Assembly (NCBI RefSeq): GCF_900096995.1
Contig: NZ_OANT01000001.1
Location: forward strand, 496,001 to 560,000
DNA length: 64,000 bases
DNA from: Acinetobacter puyangensis
GTDB taxonomy: Bacteria; Pseudomonadota; Gammaproteobacteria; Pseudomonadales; Moraxellaceae
Direction of reading: 5' to 3'
The position numbers and the translations under genes were made by a program. The notes below the pieces were generated by a model. The model was not told the origin of the DNA. It made no database searches and saw only the letters and a program-made list of their open reading frames with translations. Below, one piece after another: positions 50,513 to 63,156 of the stretch (its first letter is position 1; every line of letters starts with the position of its first letter).

Positions 50513-51034
50513 TTATTGTGCCTGATCGATTTGTGCCTGAGGCAAACGATTTGCATGGAGTTGGCGTACAATTTGCTGTGCCACATCTTCTTGCATCACT
50601 TTAATCAAATATTGTTCTTCCTGACGTTCGGTGTTTACGCTTGCAATATCGTATTGATAGCTGCGTTGTGCAATGACTGTGCGTGGCGCAGTCAATTGCT
50701 CACCTTGGGCATTTTCGATACTAAATGTTGCAGATAAACGCAGTTGGACTTCAGTCAGTTTACCGCTAAATAACTGTCTACGTAGCTCATAGTTATTAAT
50801 ACGTAAAGTGGTGGTGGCATTGGGCTGATTTACCTGTGCGCCAAGATCGGCAAGATAGACAGATAAGGGTTTTTTCAGCGGTTCGGCCTTTTCAATTAAA
50901 TCCAGACGAATGGATTGATACTCCTGCGGCAGGGCAGAAAGCTGTGTCCCACGTAGATGGAAACCACATCCCACCAAGCTTGCACTTAAGCCTAAAGTTA
51001 GAACGATCGCTGCGAAACGTTGAGATAAGTGCAT
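50513..51034 (-). CDS. lptE: LPS-assembly lipoprotein LptE
   Basis: A 173-aa outer-membrane lipoprotein that plugs LptD in the LPS (or LOS) translocon. The lipobox is LVGC with GFHLRG directly after it, the LptE hallmark. The ATG at 51034 is chosen because AGAGGAAAG precedes it; the frame upstream (from 51088) has no signal-like sequence. It lies between leuS and holA. Confidence 0.93.
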   Translation of the reverse strand: MHLSQRFAAIVLTLGLSASLVGCGFHLRGTQLSALPQEYQSIRLDLIEKAEPLKKPLSVYLADLGAQVNQPNATTTLRINNYELRRQLFSGKLTEVQLRLSATFSIENAQGEQLTAPRTVIAQRSYQYDIASVNTERQEEQYLIKVMQEDVAQQIVRQLHANRLPQAQIDQAQ

Positions 51035-51123
51035 GTTCTTTCCTCTATCTTTTAGATCTCTCTCATCTCTCTTTACAACAGAGTACACTGCACGAGTTGA
51101 AAGATGATGTACTTGAGAATTTC

Positions 51124-53799
<2,676 letters not shown>

Positions 53800-53850
53800 T
53801 TAAGTCAAATTAACATCAAAAATTTTGTTGCACAGCATAGCGCAAAATCA

Positions 53851-53892
53851 AAAAAAATGCGCTGTGATTCGATTGAATCCTGCGCATTTTTT
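53851..53892 (-). terminator. Terminator of the DUF4124 gene
   Basis: Read on the minus strand, AATGCGC pairs with GCGCATT (53857-53863 with 53882-53888) around an inner GATTC/GAATC hairpin, and eight T follow. Confidence 0.8.
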
Positions 53893-53907
53893 ATAAATTA
53901 TGTCAGG

Positions 53908-54279
53908 TTAAAGTGCAGTATGATTGTTCTGAATGATCAAAGGTTGATTGGCACCTGAATTTTGCTGTTGTGGTGGTAAAGGAATACGTTGGTTTTGGTT
54001 GGAAGAAGGTGTTGGATTACCCGACGGTGTTTGTTGTTGTGGTACTTCTGTATTTGCATTTTTTGCTGGTGGGATAGCGTTACTGCCACTTGGCCTGTCA
54101 TTGTAGGTCATTACTTTTCCCAATTTTTTTGCATTTTTAGGTGGCGGTGTGGTGGTGTAATGTGTAGATCCTTTGGCATCTATCCATTTATAAAAATTTT
54201 GCGCATAACTTAAAGACGGTAACAATAAAAAATACAAGCTAACTAGGCAAAGTGTAATGGATTTTTTTTGTAATGACAT
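53908..54279 (-). CDS. DUF4124-domain secreted protein
   Basis: A 123-aa exported protein. The signal peptide (about 1-26) ends in SYAQ. The DUF4124 motif is NFYKWIDAKGSTHYTTTPPP (about 28-47). The rest is a Pro/Gln/Asn-rich, low-complexity tail with little predicted structure. DUF4124 proteins are envelope proteins of unknown function. The gene has its own terminator and lies upstream of leuS on the same strand. I cannot say what it does. Confidence 0.78.
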   Translation of the reverse strand: MSLQKKSITLCLVSLYFLLLPSLSYAQNFYKWIDAKGSTHYTTTPPPKNAKKLGKVMTYNDRPSGSNAIPPAKNANTEVPQQQTPSGNPTPSSNQNQRIPLPPQQQNSGANQPLIIQNNHTAL

Positions 54280-54780
54280 GAGGAGGGTACTCTCGAAAGA
54301 AGATATATGTCTTTTCGTGATATTTTAAATGAAATTGATCAGGAATACATTTATTTTGCATAAATTTTATTGCTGATTTCAATGAAAGATTTTTTTATGA
54401 GAAATAAGCTGTGTAGCGATAAGTTTAATCAGTGATTTCTAAGAAACCATCTGAAAAAACCGTTATTTTGCTTGACTTTCGGGTCGATAGCATCAAAAAT
54501 GCTCGCTTTAGTTTTATGTGTTGATTCGATCACCCTTCGAATTCAAAACATAACCGTGATAAACATCTGGGCTCTAGACGGGCAGATGATTGATAAGAGT
54601 AGGTTTTACATCCCAAAATTGCTCTTTAAGAAATGTAGCCCAACATTACTACATTTCATGTATGTGTTTTACTGTCACGGTACAATGAACTAAATCTGAA
54701 TCCGACAGCTGTGATCAGTCTGTCAAAACTGTTTATGAATATGATGTAACAAACTTTTTGTTATATCCAGAAAGTCTAGG
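54280..54780 (+). promoter_or_regulatory. Long leader region upstream of ilvI
   Basis: This 501-bp region precedes ilvI. A TTGACT at 54472-54477 could be a -35. An open frame from the ATG at 54499 to 54693 encodes 64 residues; 14 of its first 31 are Leu, Ile or Val, but it lacks a Shine-Dalgarno. TTGCTCTTTAAG (54619-54630) matches a boxA antitermination site. GAAATGTAG (54630-54638) and CTACATTTC (54649-54657) form a perfect 9-bp hairpin. Confidence 0.5.
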
Positions 54781-56514
54781 GTGAATACGTTGGAACTTCT
54801 ATCTGGTGGTGATATGCTCGTTCGCGCTTTGGCGGACGAAGGTGTTGAACACGTTTTTGGTTATCCAGGCGGCGCAGTATTACATATTTACGATGCCTTA
54901 TTTCGACAAGATAAAATTAATCACTATCTGGTTCGGCACGAACAAGCTGCGGGCCATATGGCAGATGCCTATTCGCGCGTCACAGGTAAAACCGGTGTAG
55001 TACTTGTTACATCAGGTCCGGGTGCAACCAACACGGTTACACCGATTGCCACTGCGTATATGGATTCTATTCCGATGGTGATCCTATCTGGTCAGGTCGC
55101 AAGTCATCTGATTGGCGAAGACGCATTTCAGGAAACCGATATGGTGGGTATTTCCCGCCCGATTGTGAAACATAGTTTCCAAGTGCGCCATGCAAGTGAA
55201 ATTCCTTCGATTATTAAAAAAGCATTCTATATTGCTGCCAGTGGTCGTCCAGGCCCTGTCGTGGTTGATATTCCAAAAGATGCTACCAATCCTGTAGACA
55301 AATTTGCCTACGAATATCCTGAAAAAGTTAAATTGCGTTCTTATCAGCCACCAAATCGTGGTCATTCAGGCCAGATTCGTAAAGCGATTGATGAGCTTTT
55401 AACTGCCAAGCGCCCAGTGATTTATTCCGGTGGTGGTGTGGTACAGGGCAACGCCTCTGCATTGTTGACTGAGCTTGCTCATATTCTCGGTTTTCCGGTG
55501 ACCAATACCTTGATGGGATTGGGCGGTTTTCCAGGTGATGATCAGCAATTTATTGGTATGCTAGGGATGCATGGTACATATGAAGCCAACATGGCGATGC
55601 ATAATGCCGACTTAATTTTTGCCATTGGTGCGCGCTTCGATGACCGTGTAACCAATAATCCAGCAAAATTCTGTACCAATGCCCGAGTGATTCATATCGA
55701 TATTGATCCGGCAACGATTTCAAAAACCATTGCAGCACATATTCCAATTGTTGGTGCGGTTGAACCTGTATTACAGGAAATGCTGACACAAATGAAACAA
55801 TTGAATGTATCCAAACCAAATAGCGAAGCAATTGCTGATTGGTGGAAGCAAATTGATGAATGGCGCAAGGTCCATGGTTTACGCTATCAGCACACCACTG
55901 ATAACACCATGAAGCCGCAGCAAGTGGTCGAAGCATTATATAAAGTTACCCATGGCGATGCGATTATTACCTCGGATGTAGGGCAGCACCAAATGTTTGC
56001 TGCGCTGTATTACAAGTATAAGCATCCACGTCAATGGATTAATTCCGGTGGTCTGGGGACCATGGGTGTCGGCTTGCCGTATGCAATGGCGGCCAAACTG
56101 GCTTTTCCGGAAAAACAGGTGGTGTGTATTACAGGCGAAGCATCAATTCAGATGTGTATACAGGAACTTTCAACCTGTAAGCAATATGGTTTGAATGTCA
56201 AAATACTGTGCCTGAATAACCGTGCGCTCGGTATGGTAAAACAATGGCAAGACATGAACTATGAAGGGCGTCATTCCAGTTCATACGTTGAATCATTGCC
56301 AGATTTTCCAAAATTGATGGAAGCCTATGGTCATGTCGGTATTCAGATTGACCATGCTGATGAGCTGGAAGCCAAGCTTGAACAAGCCATGAATATTAAT
56401 GACAAATGTGTATTTATCAATGTCATGGTTGATCGTACCGAACATGTCTATCCGATGCAGGTTGCTGGTCAAGCGATGAAGGATATGTGGTTACATAAAG
56501 GGGAGCGTACCTAA
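54781..56514 (+). CDS. ilvI: Acetolactate synthase large subunit
   Basis: A 577-aa ThDP-dependent enzyme that makes acetolactate or acetohydroxybutyrate, the first common step of valine, leucine and isoleucine synthesis. [13 protein letters not shown], the catalytic-Glu region [15 protein letters not shown], and the ThDP motif [29 protein letters not shown] are visible; the usual GDG of that motif is GEA here. [18 protein letters not shown] is characteristic. The start is either the GTG at 54781 or the TTG at 54790, which gives the MELLSGG-type N-terminus. AGGGTGA favours the TTG. The stop overlaps ilvH (TAATG). Confidence 0.93.
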   Translation: MNTLELLSGGDMLVRALADEGVEHVFGYPGGAVLHIYDALFRQDKINHYLVRHEQAAGHMADAYSRVTGKTGVVLVTSGPGATNTVTPIATAYMDSIPMVILSGQVASHLIGEDAFQETDMVGISRPIVKHSFQVRHASEIPSIIKKAFYIAASGRPGPVVVDIPKDATNPVDKFAYEYPEKVKLRSYQPPNRGHSGQIRKAIDELLTAKRPVIYSGGGVVQGNASALLTELAHILGFPVTNTLMGLGGFPGDDQQFIGMLGMHGTYEANMAMHNADLIFAIGARFDDRVTNNPAKFCTNARVIHIDIDPATISKTIAAHIPIVGAVEPVLQEMLTQMKQLNVSKPNSEAIADWWKQIDEWRKVHGLRYQHTTDNTMKPQQVVEALYKVTHGDAIITSDVGQHQMFAALYYKYKHPRQWINSGGLGTMGVGLPYAMAAKLAFPEKQVVCITGEASIQMCIQELSTCKQYGLNVKILCLNNRALGMVKQWQDMNYEGRHSSSYVESLPDFPKLMEAYGHVGIQIDHADELEAKLEQAMNINDKCVFINVMVDRTEHVYPMQVAGQAMKDMWLHKGERT

Positions 56515-57005
56515 TGAGACATATTATTTCCGTACTCATTGAAAATGAATCAGGTGCGCTTTCTCGTTTGGTCGGTTTATTTAGTCAGCGTGGCTATAAC
56601 ATTGAAACTTTAAATGTGGCACCTACAGAAGATGAGACACTGTCACGTCTGACACTGACCACACATGGCGATGAGCACAAGATTGAGCAAATCACCAAAC
56701 AACTGAATAAACTGGTTGAAGTGGTAAAAGTTGTCGATTTGTCCGATGGGGCGCATATCGAGCGTGAATTAATGTTGATTAAAGTCAAGGCATTAGGTGT
56801 GGCACGCTCAGAAATCAAGCGCACAGCAGATATTTTTCGGGCATTGATTGTTGATGTCACACCCAATACCTACACCATTCAGATTGTGGGAACAACAGAA
56901 AAACTCGATGGCTTTATCGATGCGCTGGCAGAAAATACCATTTTAGAAGTGGTACGTTCTGGTGTATCAGGTATCGCACGTGGTGAAAAGATTTTAAGTA
57001 TTTAG
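56514..57005 (+). CDS. ilvH: Acetolactate synthase small (regulatory) subunit
   Basis: A 163-aa regulatory subunit with an N-terminal ACT domain (about 3-76; HIISVLIENESGALSRLVGLFSQRGYNIETLNV) that binds valine for feedback inhibition, and a C-terminal domain (about 85-160) that activates the large subunit. The start overlaps the ilvI stop by 1 bp, so the two subunits are translated together. The length matches E. coli IlvH. Confidence 0.95.
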   Translation: MRHIISVLIENESGALSRLVGLFSQRGYNIETLNVAPTEDETLSRLTLTTHGDEHKIEQITKQLNKLVEVVKVVDLSDGAHIERELMLIKVKALGVARSEIKRTADIFRALIVDVTPNTYTIQIVGTTEKLDGFIDALAENTILEVVRSGVSGIARGEKILSI

Positions 57006-57094
57006 AAATCCCCCTTAAATCCCCCTTTTAGAAAGGGGGGGGGCTTCCACGAATTCATATAAATATATGATTAAAAGGAGGTTGGGAGGGATTT
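57006..57094. repeat. Purine/pyrimidine-rich inverted repeat between ilvH and ilvC
   Basis: AAATCCC (57006-57012) pairs with GGGATTT (57088-57094). Inside, CCCCCTTT (57021-57028) pairs with AAAGGGGG (57032-57039), and AAAAGGAGG lies near the right end. The resulting structure is strong and could lower read-through into ilvC. It resembles the repeat at 51124-51175. Confidence 0.55.
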
Positions 57095-57142
57095 AGATAT
57101 TAAGCCTTATTTCCTTTAATTAAGGAATAAACAGAATTTTAG

Positions 57143-58171
<1,029 letters not shown>

Positions 58172-58507
58172 TTGTTTTAAACATTTGGTTTTATTAAAAC
58201 CTCTGTATTTATTGCAGAGGTTTTATTTTATATAGGTACGATATTATCCTATATTTTATTTGTTTAATATAAGCTGGGTTAACCTCAAGATCTACTAGAC
58301 AATATGACTCAATTGATTTTAATGCCTTATTATTTTTATTGTACGATCAATGTATGTTTAAACTAAATAATACTTGCCTCACAAAACAGAAACCGCTATT
58401 GTAAATGAAATTTCTCAACTGATAATCTCTGTATAAGAAATCGGAAGTCTTTCGTGTTTTAGTTTATTTGCCACGTCGCTAACAAAAAAGTATTTGTGGA
58501 AGAACTT
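58172..58507. other. ilvC to MHYT-gene intergenic region
   Basis: This 336-bp AT-rich stretch starts with the ilvC terminator. The remainder holds no gene I can see; the promoter of the downstream c-di-GMP gene must lie here. Confidence 0.5.
58196..58230 (+). terminator. Rho-independent terminator after ilvC
   Basis: AAAACCTCTG (58196-58205) and CAGAGGTTTT (58215-58224) are perfect 10-bp arms followed by T-rich sequence. Confidence 0.92.
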
Positions 58508-60571
58508 ATGTTCTATGATGTTAATTGTGATCTATCTCTCAGTATGCTCTCTACGGTAATTACATTTTTACTGTGTTATGTCTCGCTTGGTGTGTTGCAA
58601 ACAACATTCGCAAAGGAACAATTAAATAAAAATAATCTGAATATTGTCATTTTTGGCATGCTATTTTCTTTCTTGATCTGGTTAGTAAATACCACAAGTA
58701 TCCTATTTTGTCCTTTATCAATAAATGATGGGGTGGATTATAGACTGCTATTATTTTCATTGTTAATTAATATTACCATGTATACATTGGCAATTTGGTT
58801 AAATGCACGTCATGTTATTTCATATATTCGATTAATTATTGGTTCTTTACTGATCGGTATCAGTACTTTTATTATGCATTATATGGGGTTGATGAGTTTT
58901 AAAATATTAGATCAGGATGCTATTTTAAATCCTTCGGTTATATTGTTTTCTATTCTTGTTGTTTCAATGGGCGCAGCAATATCATTTTTATTATATGATA
59001 AATATAAATTCAAATATCAAGGCAAAAGAATCCTAAGAGGGATGATTATTTTACCCTTTATATTAGCTATCGTTGGTATGTATTATATCAATCGAAAAGG
59101 TAATTATTTTGATGTTTTATTAACAATTAGATTGCATTATTTGAATTACGTAAGCTATAAGGACTTATTTTATATCGTTTTATTTTTAATCTTGGTGGTG
59201 ATCGTTGTCAGTTTATGCATTTTATTACTTGAATATAAATTAGAACAAAAAAGTCGAGATTTAAAAAAACTAAATTTGCAACTGGCACAATTGACGATAC
59301 AGGATCATTTAACCAAACTTCCCAATCGTAATTTTGTAGAAGAGTATGTTAAGCAGTTAATTATAAATCATCGAAAATCCAGAAAAGAAATTGCCATTTT
59401 ATATATAGATCTGGATCGTTTTAAAGTAGTGAATGATGCATTTGGACATGAAATCGGTGATCAGCTATTGATTGCAGTTGTACAACGCATGCAGATTTTG
59501 TTAAATCATAAAAATAAACTGGTGAGAATCGGAGGAGATGAATTTTTATTGATTATTGAAGATTCTCATCTCAATGAAGCTGTTCATATTGCACAAAATG
59601 CTTTGGATCTCATACAGCATACGTATGTAATTGGTGGGCGTAAAGTAACCATCTCGGCAAGTATTGGTATTGCAATCTATCCACAGCACGGTGTGAGTTA
59701 TAAGGATTTATTGATCAATGCCGACATCGCTATGTACTCCTCAAAACAAAGAGGTCGAAATGCTTATCGGGTGTATAATGAAACACTGGATGCACAGCAC
59801 CTGAAGAGTGAACTTTTACTGGAAAATGATTTATATAAAGCAGTTGAAGAAAAACAATTTATTCTGTTATATCAACCAAAATTTAATGATCAAAAACAAT
59901 TATGTGGTGTTGAAGCTTTGATCCGTTGGCAGCATCCAAAACTGGGAATCTTGGGACCAGATTTATTTATCGATAAAGCAGAAAGAACAGGATTAATTAT
60001 TCCAATCGGATATTGGGTGTTACAGCAGGCATGTCATCAAATTCAGAAGTGGGAAAAAAGTGAGCAGCCGTTTTATCCGATTGCAATTAATCTTTCCGCA
60101 TTACAGTTTGAGCATCATGCCTTATTTGAAAATTTGGAACATGCTTTGCAAACCTATCAGATTAATCCAGAGCATCTTTCAATTGAAATTACTGAAACCA
60201 CAGCGATGCGGGATATAGATTTAAGTGTTAAAAGTTTTGAACGTTTGCGACAAATGGGGATAAAAATCGCTATTGATGATTTTGGTACCGGTTATTCGAG
60301 TTTCTCTTATTTAAAAGACCTGCCTGTAGATGAGTTAAAAATCGATAAAGAATTTATTACTGATTTAATTGCCGACTCCAAAGAAGAAGCCATTCTGGCG
60401 AGCATTATTGAGCTAGCGACAAAGCTAGGATTAACTGTAACTGCCGAGGGTGTGGAAACGTCCGAGCAGGCGGAAATATTAATTAAATTGGGATGCCAGC
60501 AATTGCAGGGCTTCTTTTTTGCCAAGCCTATGACAGCCGAAGTGTTGCAGCAGTTTAAGTTTGAAAATTAA
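58508..60571 (+). CDS. MHYT-GGDEF-EAL membrane protein of c-di-GMP turnover
   Basis: A 687-aa protein with about seven hydrophobic segments in residues 10-240, a GGDEF domain (about 265-425) and an EAL domain (about 435-685). MHYMG at 123-127 identifies an MHYT sensor domain, thought to bind a metal and sense oxygen, CO or NO. Only one exact MHY motif is visible. GGDEF (342-346) and EAL (469-471) are both intact, as is DDFGTGYSS, so it could make or degrade c-di-GMP. The ATG at 58508 is chosen because GGAAGAA precedes it; the GTG at 58496 is an alternative. Confidence 0.88.
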   Translation: MFYDVNCDLSLSMLSTVITFLLCYVSLGVLQTTFAKEQLNKNNLNIVIFGMLFSFLIWLVNTTSILFCPLSINDGVDYRLLLFSLLINITMYTLAIWLNARHVISYIRLIIGSLLIGISTFIMHYMGLMSFKILDQDAILNPSVILFSILVVSMGAAISFLLYDKYKFKYQGKRILRGMIILPFILAIVGMYYINRKGNYFDVLLTIRLHYLNYVSYKDLFYIVLFLILVVIVVSLCILLLEYKLEQKSRDLKKLNLQLAQLTIQDHLTKLPNRNFVEEYVKQLIINHRKSRKEIAILYIDLDRFKVVNDAFGHEIGDQLLIAVVQRMQILLNHKNKLVRIGGDEFLLIIEDSHLNEAVHIAQNALDLIQHTYVIGGRKVTISASIGIAIYPQHGVSYKDLLINADIAMYSSKQRGRNAYRVYNETLDAQHLKSELLLENDLYKAVEEKQFILLYQPKFNDQKQLCGVEALIRWQHPKLGILGPDLFIDKAERTGLIIPIGYWVLQQACHQIQKWEKSEQPFYPIAINLSALQFEHHALFENLEHALQTYQINPEHLSIEITETTAMRDIDLSVKSFERLRQMGIKIAIDDFGTGYSSFSYLKDLPVDELKIDKEFITDLIADSKEEAILASIIELATKLGLTVTAEGVETSEQAEILIKLGCQQLQGFFFAKPMTAEVLQQFKFEN

Positions 60572-60612
60572 CAAAGCGACCATGATTTTAGCCGCTTTTT
60601 AAAAAGAACAGA

Positions 60613-62079
60613 TTATGTTTCATCAATTTTTAAAGGACGAACATCCATGTTGTGATAAGGAATAATTTTGCTTTTATTCTTCCATTTATAACCCAGCCAA
60701 ATGATTAAAAACAATGGAATACTGATATACGTCGACAATAAACCCAGCCAGTCAATTTTGCCCGCAGTGAGTGCTTGATAATTTTGTCCAAGAATAATCA
60801 TTGAACACAATATAAATGCAAACCAAGGTGCAAAAGGAAAGAATCGCGCTCGATAAGTCAGATCTTCAAGTTTAAAGCCTTGTGCTAAATAGCCTTTACG
60901 AAAACGATAATGGGAAATTGCAATGCCTAACCAAACGATAAATCCACACATGCCGGAGGTATTGAGTAACCAGTTAAACACTGTTTGCTCGCCAATAAAT
61001 GTGGTTAAGAAGCAAAGTGCAGCAACCACTGTCGTGGCATATAGCGCTTTCATCGGTACGCCGCGATGATCAAGTCGGGCAAACACTTTAGGTGCCCGTC
61101 CTTGATGTGCCATATCATAGAGCATACGTGTGGAAGAATACATGCCGGAATTTCCCGCAGAGAGAATAGCGGTCAAAATCACCGCATTCATGACACTGGC
61201 TGCAAAGGCAAATCCTGCCTGTTCGTAGAGTAAGGTAAACGGTGAGAGAGCAACGTTGTCTGTTTCTGCTGCATGCATCAGTAGTGGATTGTCATAACGA
61301 ATCAAGGTACCGATGATAAAAATACACAGGATGTAAAACAGTAAAATGCGCCAAAAGATCTGTTTAATCGCTAAAGGAATGGTTTTATGGGGTTCTTTAG
61401 ACTCTCCCGCAGCAACACCGACCATTTCTGTGCCCTGAAAAGAGAAGCCTGCAATCATGGCAATCCCGATCATGGCCTGTAAACCACCAACAAAAGGCGC
61501 ATCGCCATAGGTCCAGTTCTGTAATACGCTCACATCTGGTGTCAGCATGATTTTGCCGATGGTAAATAAACCAATGACAATAAAGACGACAATCGCAACC
61601 ACTTTAACCATAGAGAACCAGAATTCACTTTCACCAAAGCCTTTGACGGTCATGGCATTGATGGTAAAAATAATGGCAAGAAAGATTACACTCCACCATA
61701 CACCGGCAATTTCCGGAAACCAGAACTTCATAATGAATTGTACCGCGACCAGTTCAAATGCCACCGTGATTGCCCAGTTATACCAGTAATTCCAGCCGAG
61801 CGCGAAACCAAAGCCTTCATCTACATATTTACTGCCATAGGTAAAAAATGCACCAGAACTTGGATAATGCGTTGCCAGTTCACCCAGACTGGTCATTAAG
61901 AAGTAGATCATGACACCAATCAGGGCATATGCCAGCAATGCACCGCCGGGTCCTGCGGTGGCAATGGTCGAGCCAGAGGCAAGAAACAGTCCGGTACCAA
62001 TTGAACCACCAATGGCAATCATATTCAGATGGCGTGCACTTAATTTACGTTGTAAATGCTGATTTGAAGTGTCAGTCAT
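60613..62079 (-). CDS. APC-family amino-acid permease, LysP-like
   Basis: A 488-aa permease with twelve expected membrane segments. The opening RKLSARHLNMIAIGGSIGTGLFLASGSTIATAGPGGALLAY is close to that of E. coli LysP, and the DEGFGFALGWNYWYNWAITVAFELVA block is of the same branch. GFSFQGTEMVGVAAGESKEP is the conserved helix 6 region. A basic amino acid is the likely cargo. Lysine is not proven; other members of this AAT branch carry different amino acids. It stands alone between the MHYT gene and rsmC. Confidence 0.85.
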   Translation of the reverse strand: MTDTSNQHLQRKLSARHLNMIAIGGSIGTGLFLASGSTIATAGPGGALLAYALIGVMIYFLMTSLGELATHYPSSGAFFTYGSKYVDEGFGFALGWNYWYNWAITVAFELVAVQFIMKFWFPEIAGVWWSVIFLAIIFTINAMTVKGFGESEFWFSMVKVVAIVVFIVIGLFTIGKIMLTPDVSVLQNWTYGDAPFVGGLQAMIGIAMIAGFSFQGTEMVGVAAGESKEPHKTIPLAIKQIFWRILLFYILCIFIIGTLIRYDNPLLMHAAETDNVALSPFTLLYEQAGFAFAASVMNAVILTAILSAGNSGMYSSTRMLYDMAHQGRAPKVFARLDHRGVPMKALYATTVVAALCFLTTFIGEQTVFNWLLNTSGMCGFIVWLGIAISHYRFRKGYLAQGFKLEDLTYRARFFPFAPWFAFILCSMIILGQNYQALTAGKIDWLGLLSTYISIPLFLIIWLGYKWKNKSKIIPYHNMDVRPLKIDET

Positions 62080-62097
62080 AGATCGTCCTGATGAAGA

Positions 62098-63105
62098 TTA
62101 CTTTTTATTGGCATAAAAGACTTTAAAACCGTTTTGATCAGATTTAATCTGACAATGCCCAAAGCTGTTTTCGATAAACGGCTGATAATTTAGAAAACGG
62201 TTGGCCACAATCCATAATTCCCCGGCAGATCTGAGCAGCGCCTTTGAAAACTGGCACAGATTTTCACTGGCCTGATAATGGGTTTTAATCCCTTGATGAA
62301 AGGGTGGGTTACTAACAATTGCATGAAAGCGACCATCAACATCCCGAATATCGGTAATGGCAATGGTGGTCAGTTGAGGGGAGATGTTATTTCTGGCAAA
62401 GGTGAGCTGTGTAGAATGTAAAGCAAAAGCATCAATATCTACCGCAGTAATGTGATTTTTGGGATTTGATTTTGCCAATATGGCAGAGATGATTCCTGCG
62501 CCACAGCCAAAATCCAGAATTTTACCTGCTTTGACCTGTGCTAAAAATGGCAGGATTTGTTGTGTTCCAATATCCAGATGGTCTTGACTAAATACACCAG
62601 GTAAAGCACAAATATCCAGATGGGTTTGCTTGAATGTATATTGATAATGTTTAAGCCATGCCTCTAGCGGTTTTACCTGATGTTGCTGCTGGGCTTTGAC
62701 TTGCCAGAGTTGACAATGACGTGCGCTATCAATTTTAACAGGCTTAGCAAAAGCCTGTAATTGTTTGGCTGCACCTTCAATGCCGGCTTTTTTCTCGCCC
62801 ACCAGAAAAATCGGTTTATCCTGTCCTAATATTGCGGCGCAATGTTCAAGCACATAGTTGAGTAATTCTTTGGCTTTGGGAATAAAAATAATTGCCTGAT
62901 CAAAGGTTTGCTGTGGCGGGACAATGTCAAATACACTGTGATAACCGGATTGCAAAAAGTATTGATGGTCAGCAAAGTTCCAGCTCCAGATCGAAACTGT
63001 CGCATCCAGTGATTGACTAAGCTGATCCTGAGGTGCATTGACCAATAAAATATTACCTGAAAATAGTTCAGGTTGTCGTAGAAGCACTTCACTTTTTGCA
63101 TCCAT
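62098..63105 (-). CDS. rsmC: 16S rRNA G1207 methyltransferase RsmC
   Basis: A 335-aa protein with two related methyltransferase-like halves; only the C-terminal half (about 165-335) is catalytic. It has the SAM motif ILDFGCGAGIISAILA and the catalytic VSNPPFHQG (NPPF type, for N2-guanine). It methylates G1207 of 16S rRNA in assembled 30S subunits. The ATG at 63105 has GAGGTG upstream; the frame starting at 63141 has no such site. It starts 51 bp after the permease gene. Confidence 0.92.
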   Translation of the reverse strand: MDAKSEVLLRQPELFSGNILLVNAPQDQLSQSLDATVSIWSWNFADHQYFLQSGYHSVFDIVPPQQTFDQAIIFIPKAKELLNYVLEHCAAILGQDKPIFLVGEKKAGIEGAAKQLQAFAKPVKIDSARHCQLWQVKAQQQHQVKPLEAWLKHYQYTFKQTHLDICALPGVFSQDHLDIGTQQILPFLAQVKAGKILDFGCGAGIISAILAKSNPKNHITAVDIDAFALHSTQLTFARNNISPQLTTIAITDIRDVDGRFHAIVSNPPFHQGIKTHYQASENLCQFSKALLRSAGELWIVANRFLNYQPFIENSFGHCQIKSDQNGFKVFYANKK

Positions 63106-63156
63106 CGTTATACACCTCAGTTTTAAAGCTTCATTACACATGCTGAATTAAATACT

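Noticed and set aside
60575..60605. Terminator between the MHYT gene and the LysP-like gene
   Set aside because: AAAGCG and CGCTTT can pair, but the stem is short, so I did not list it as a feature.
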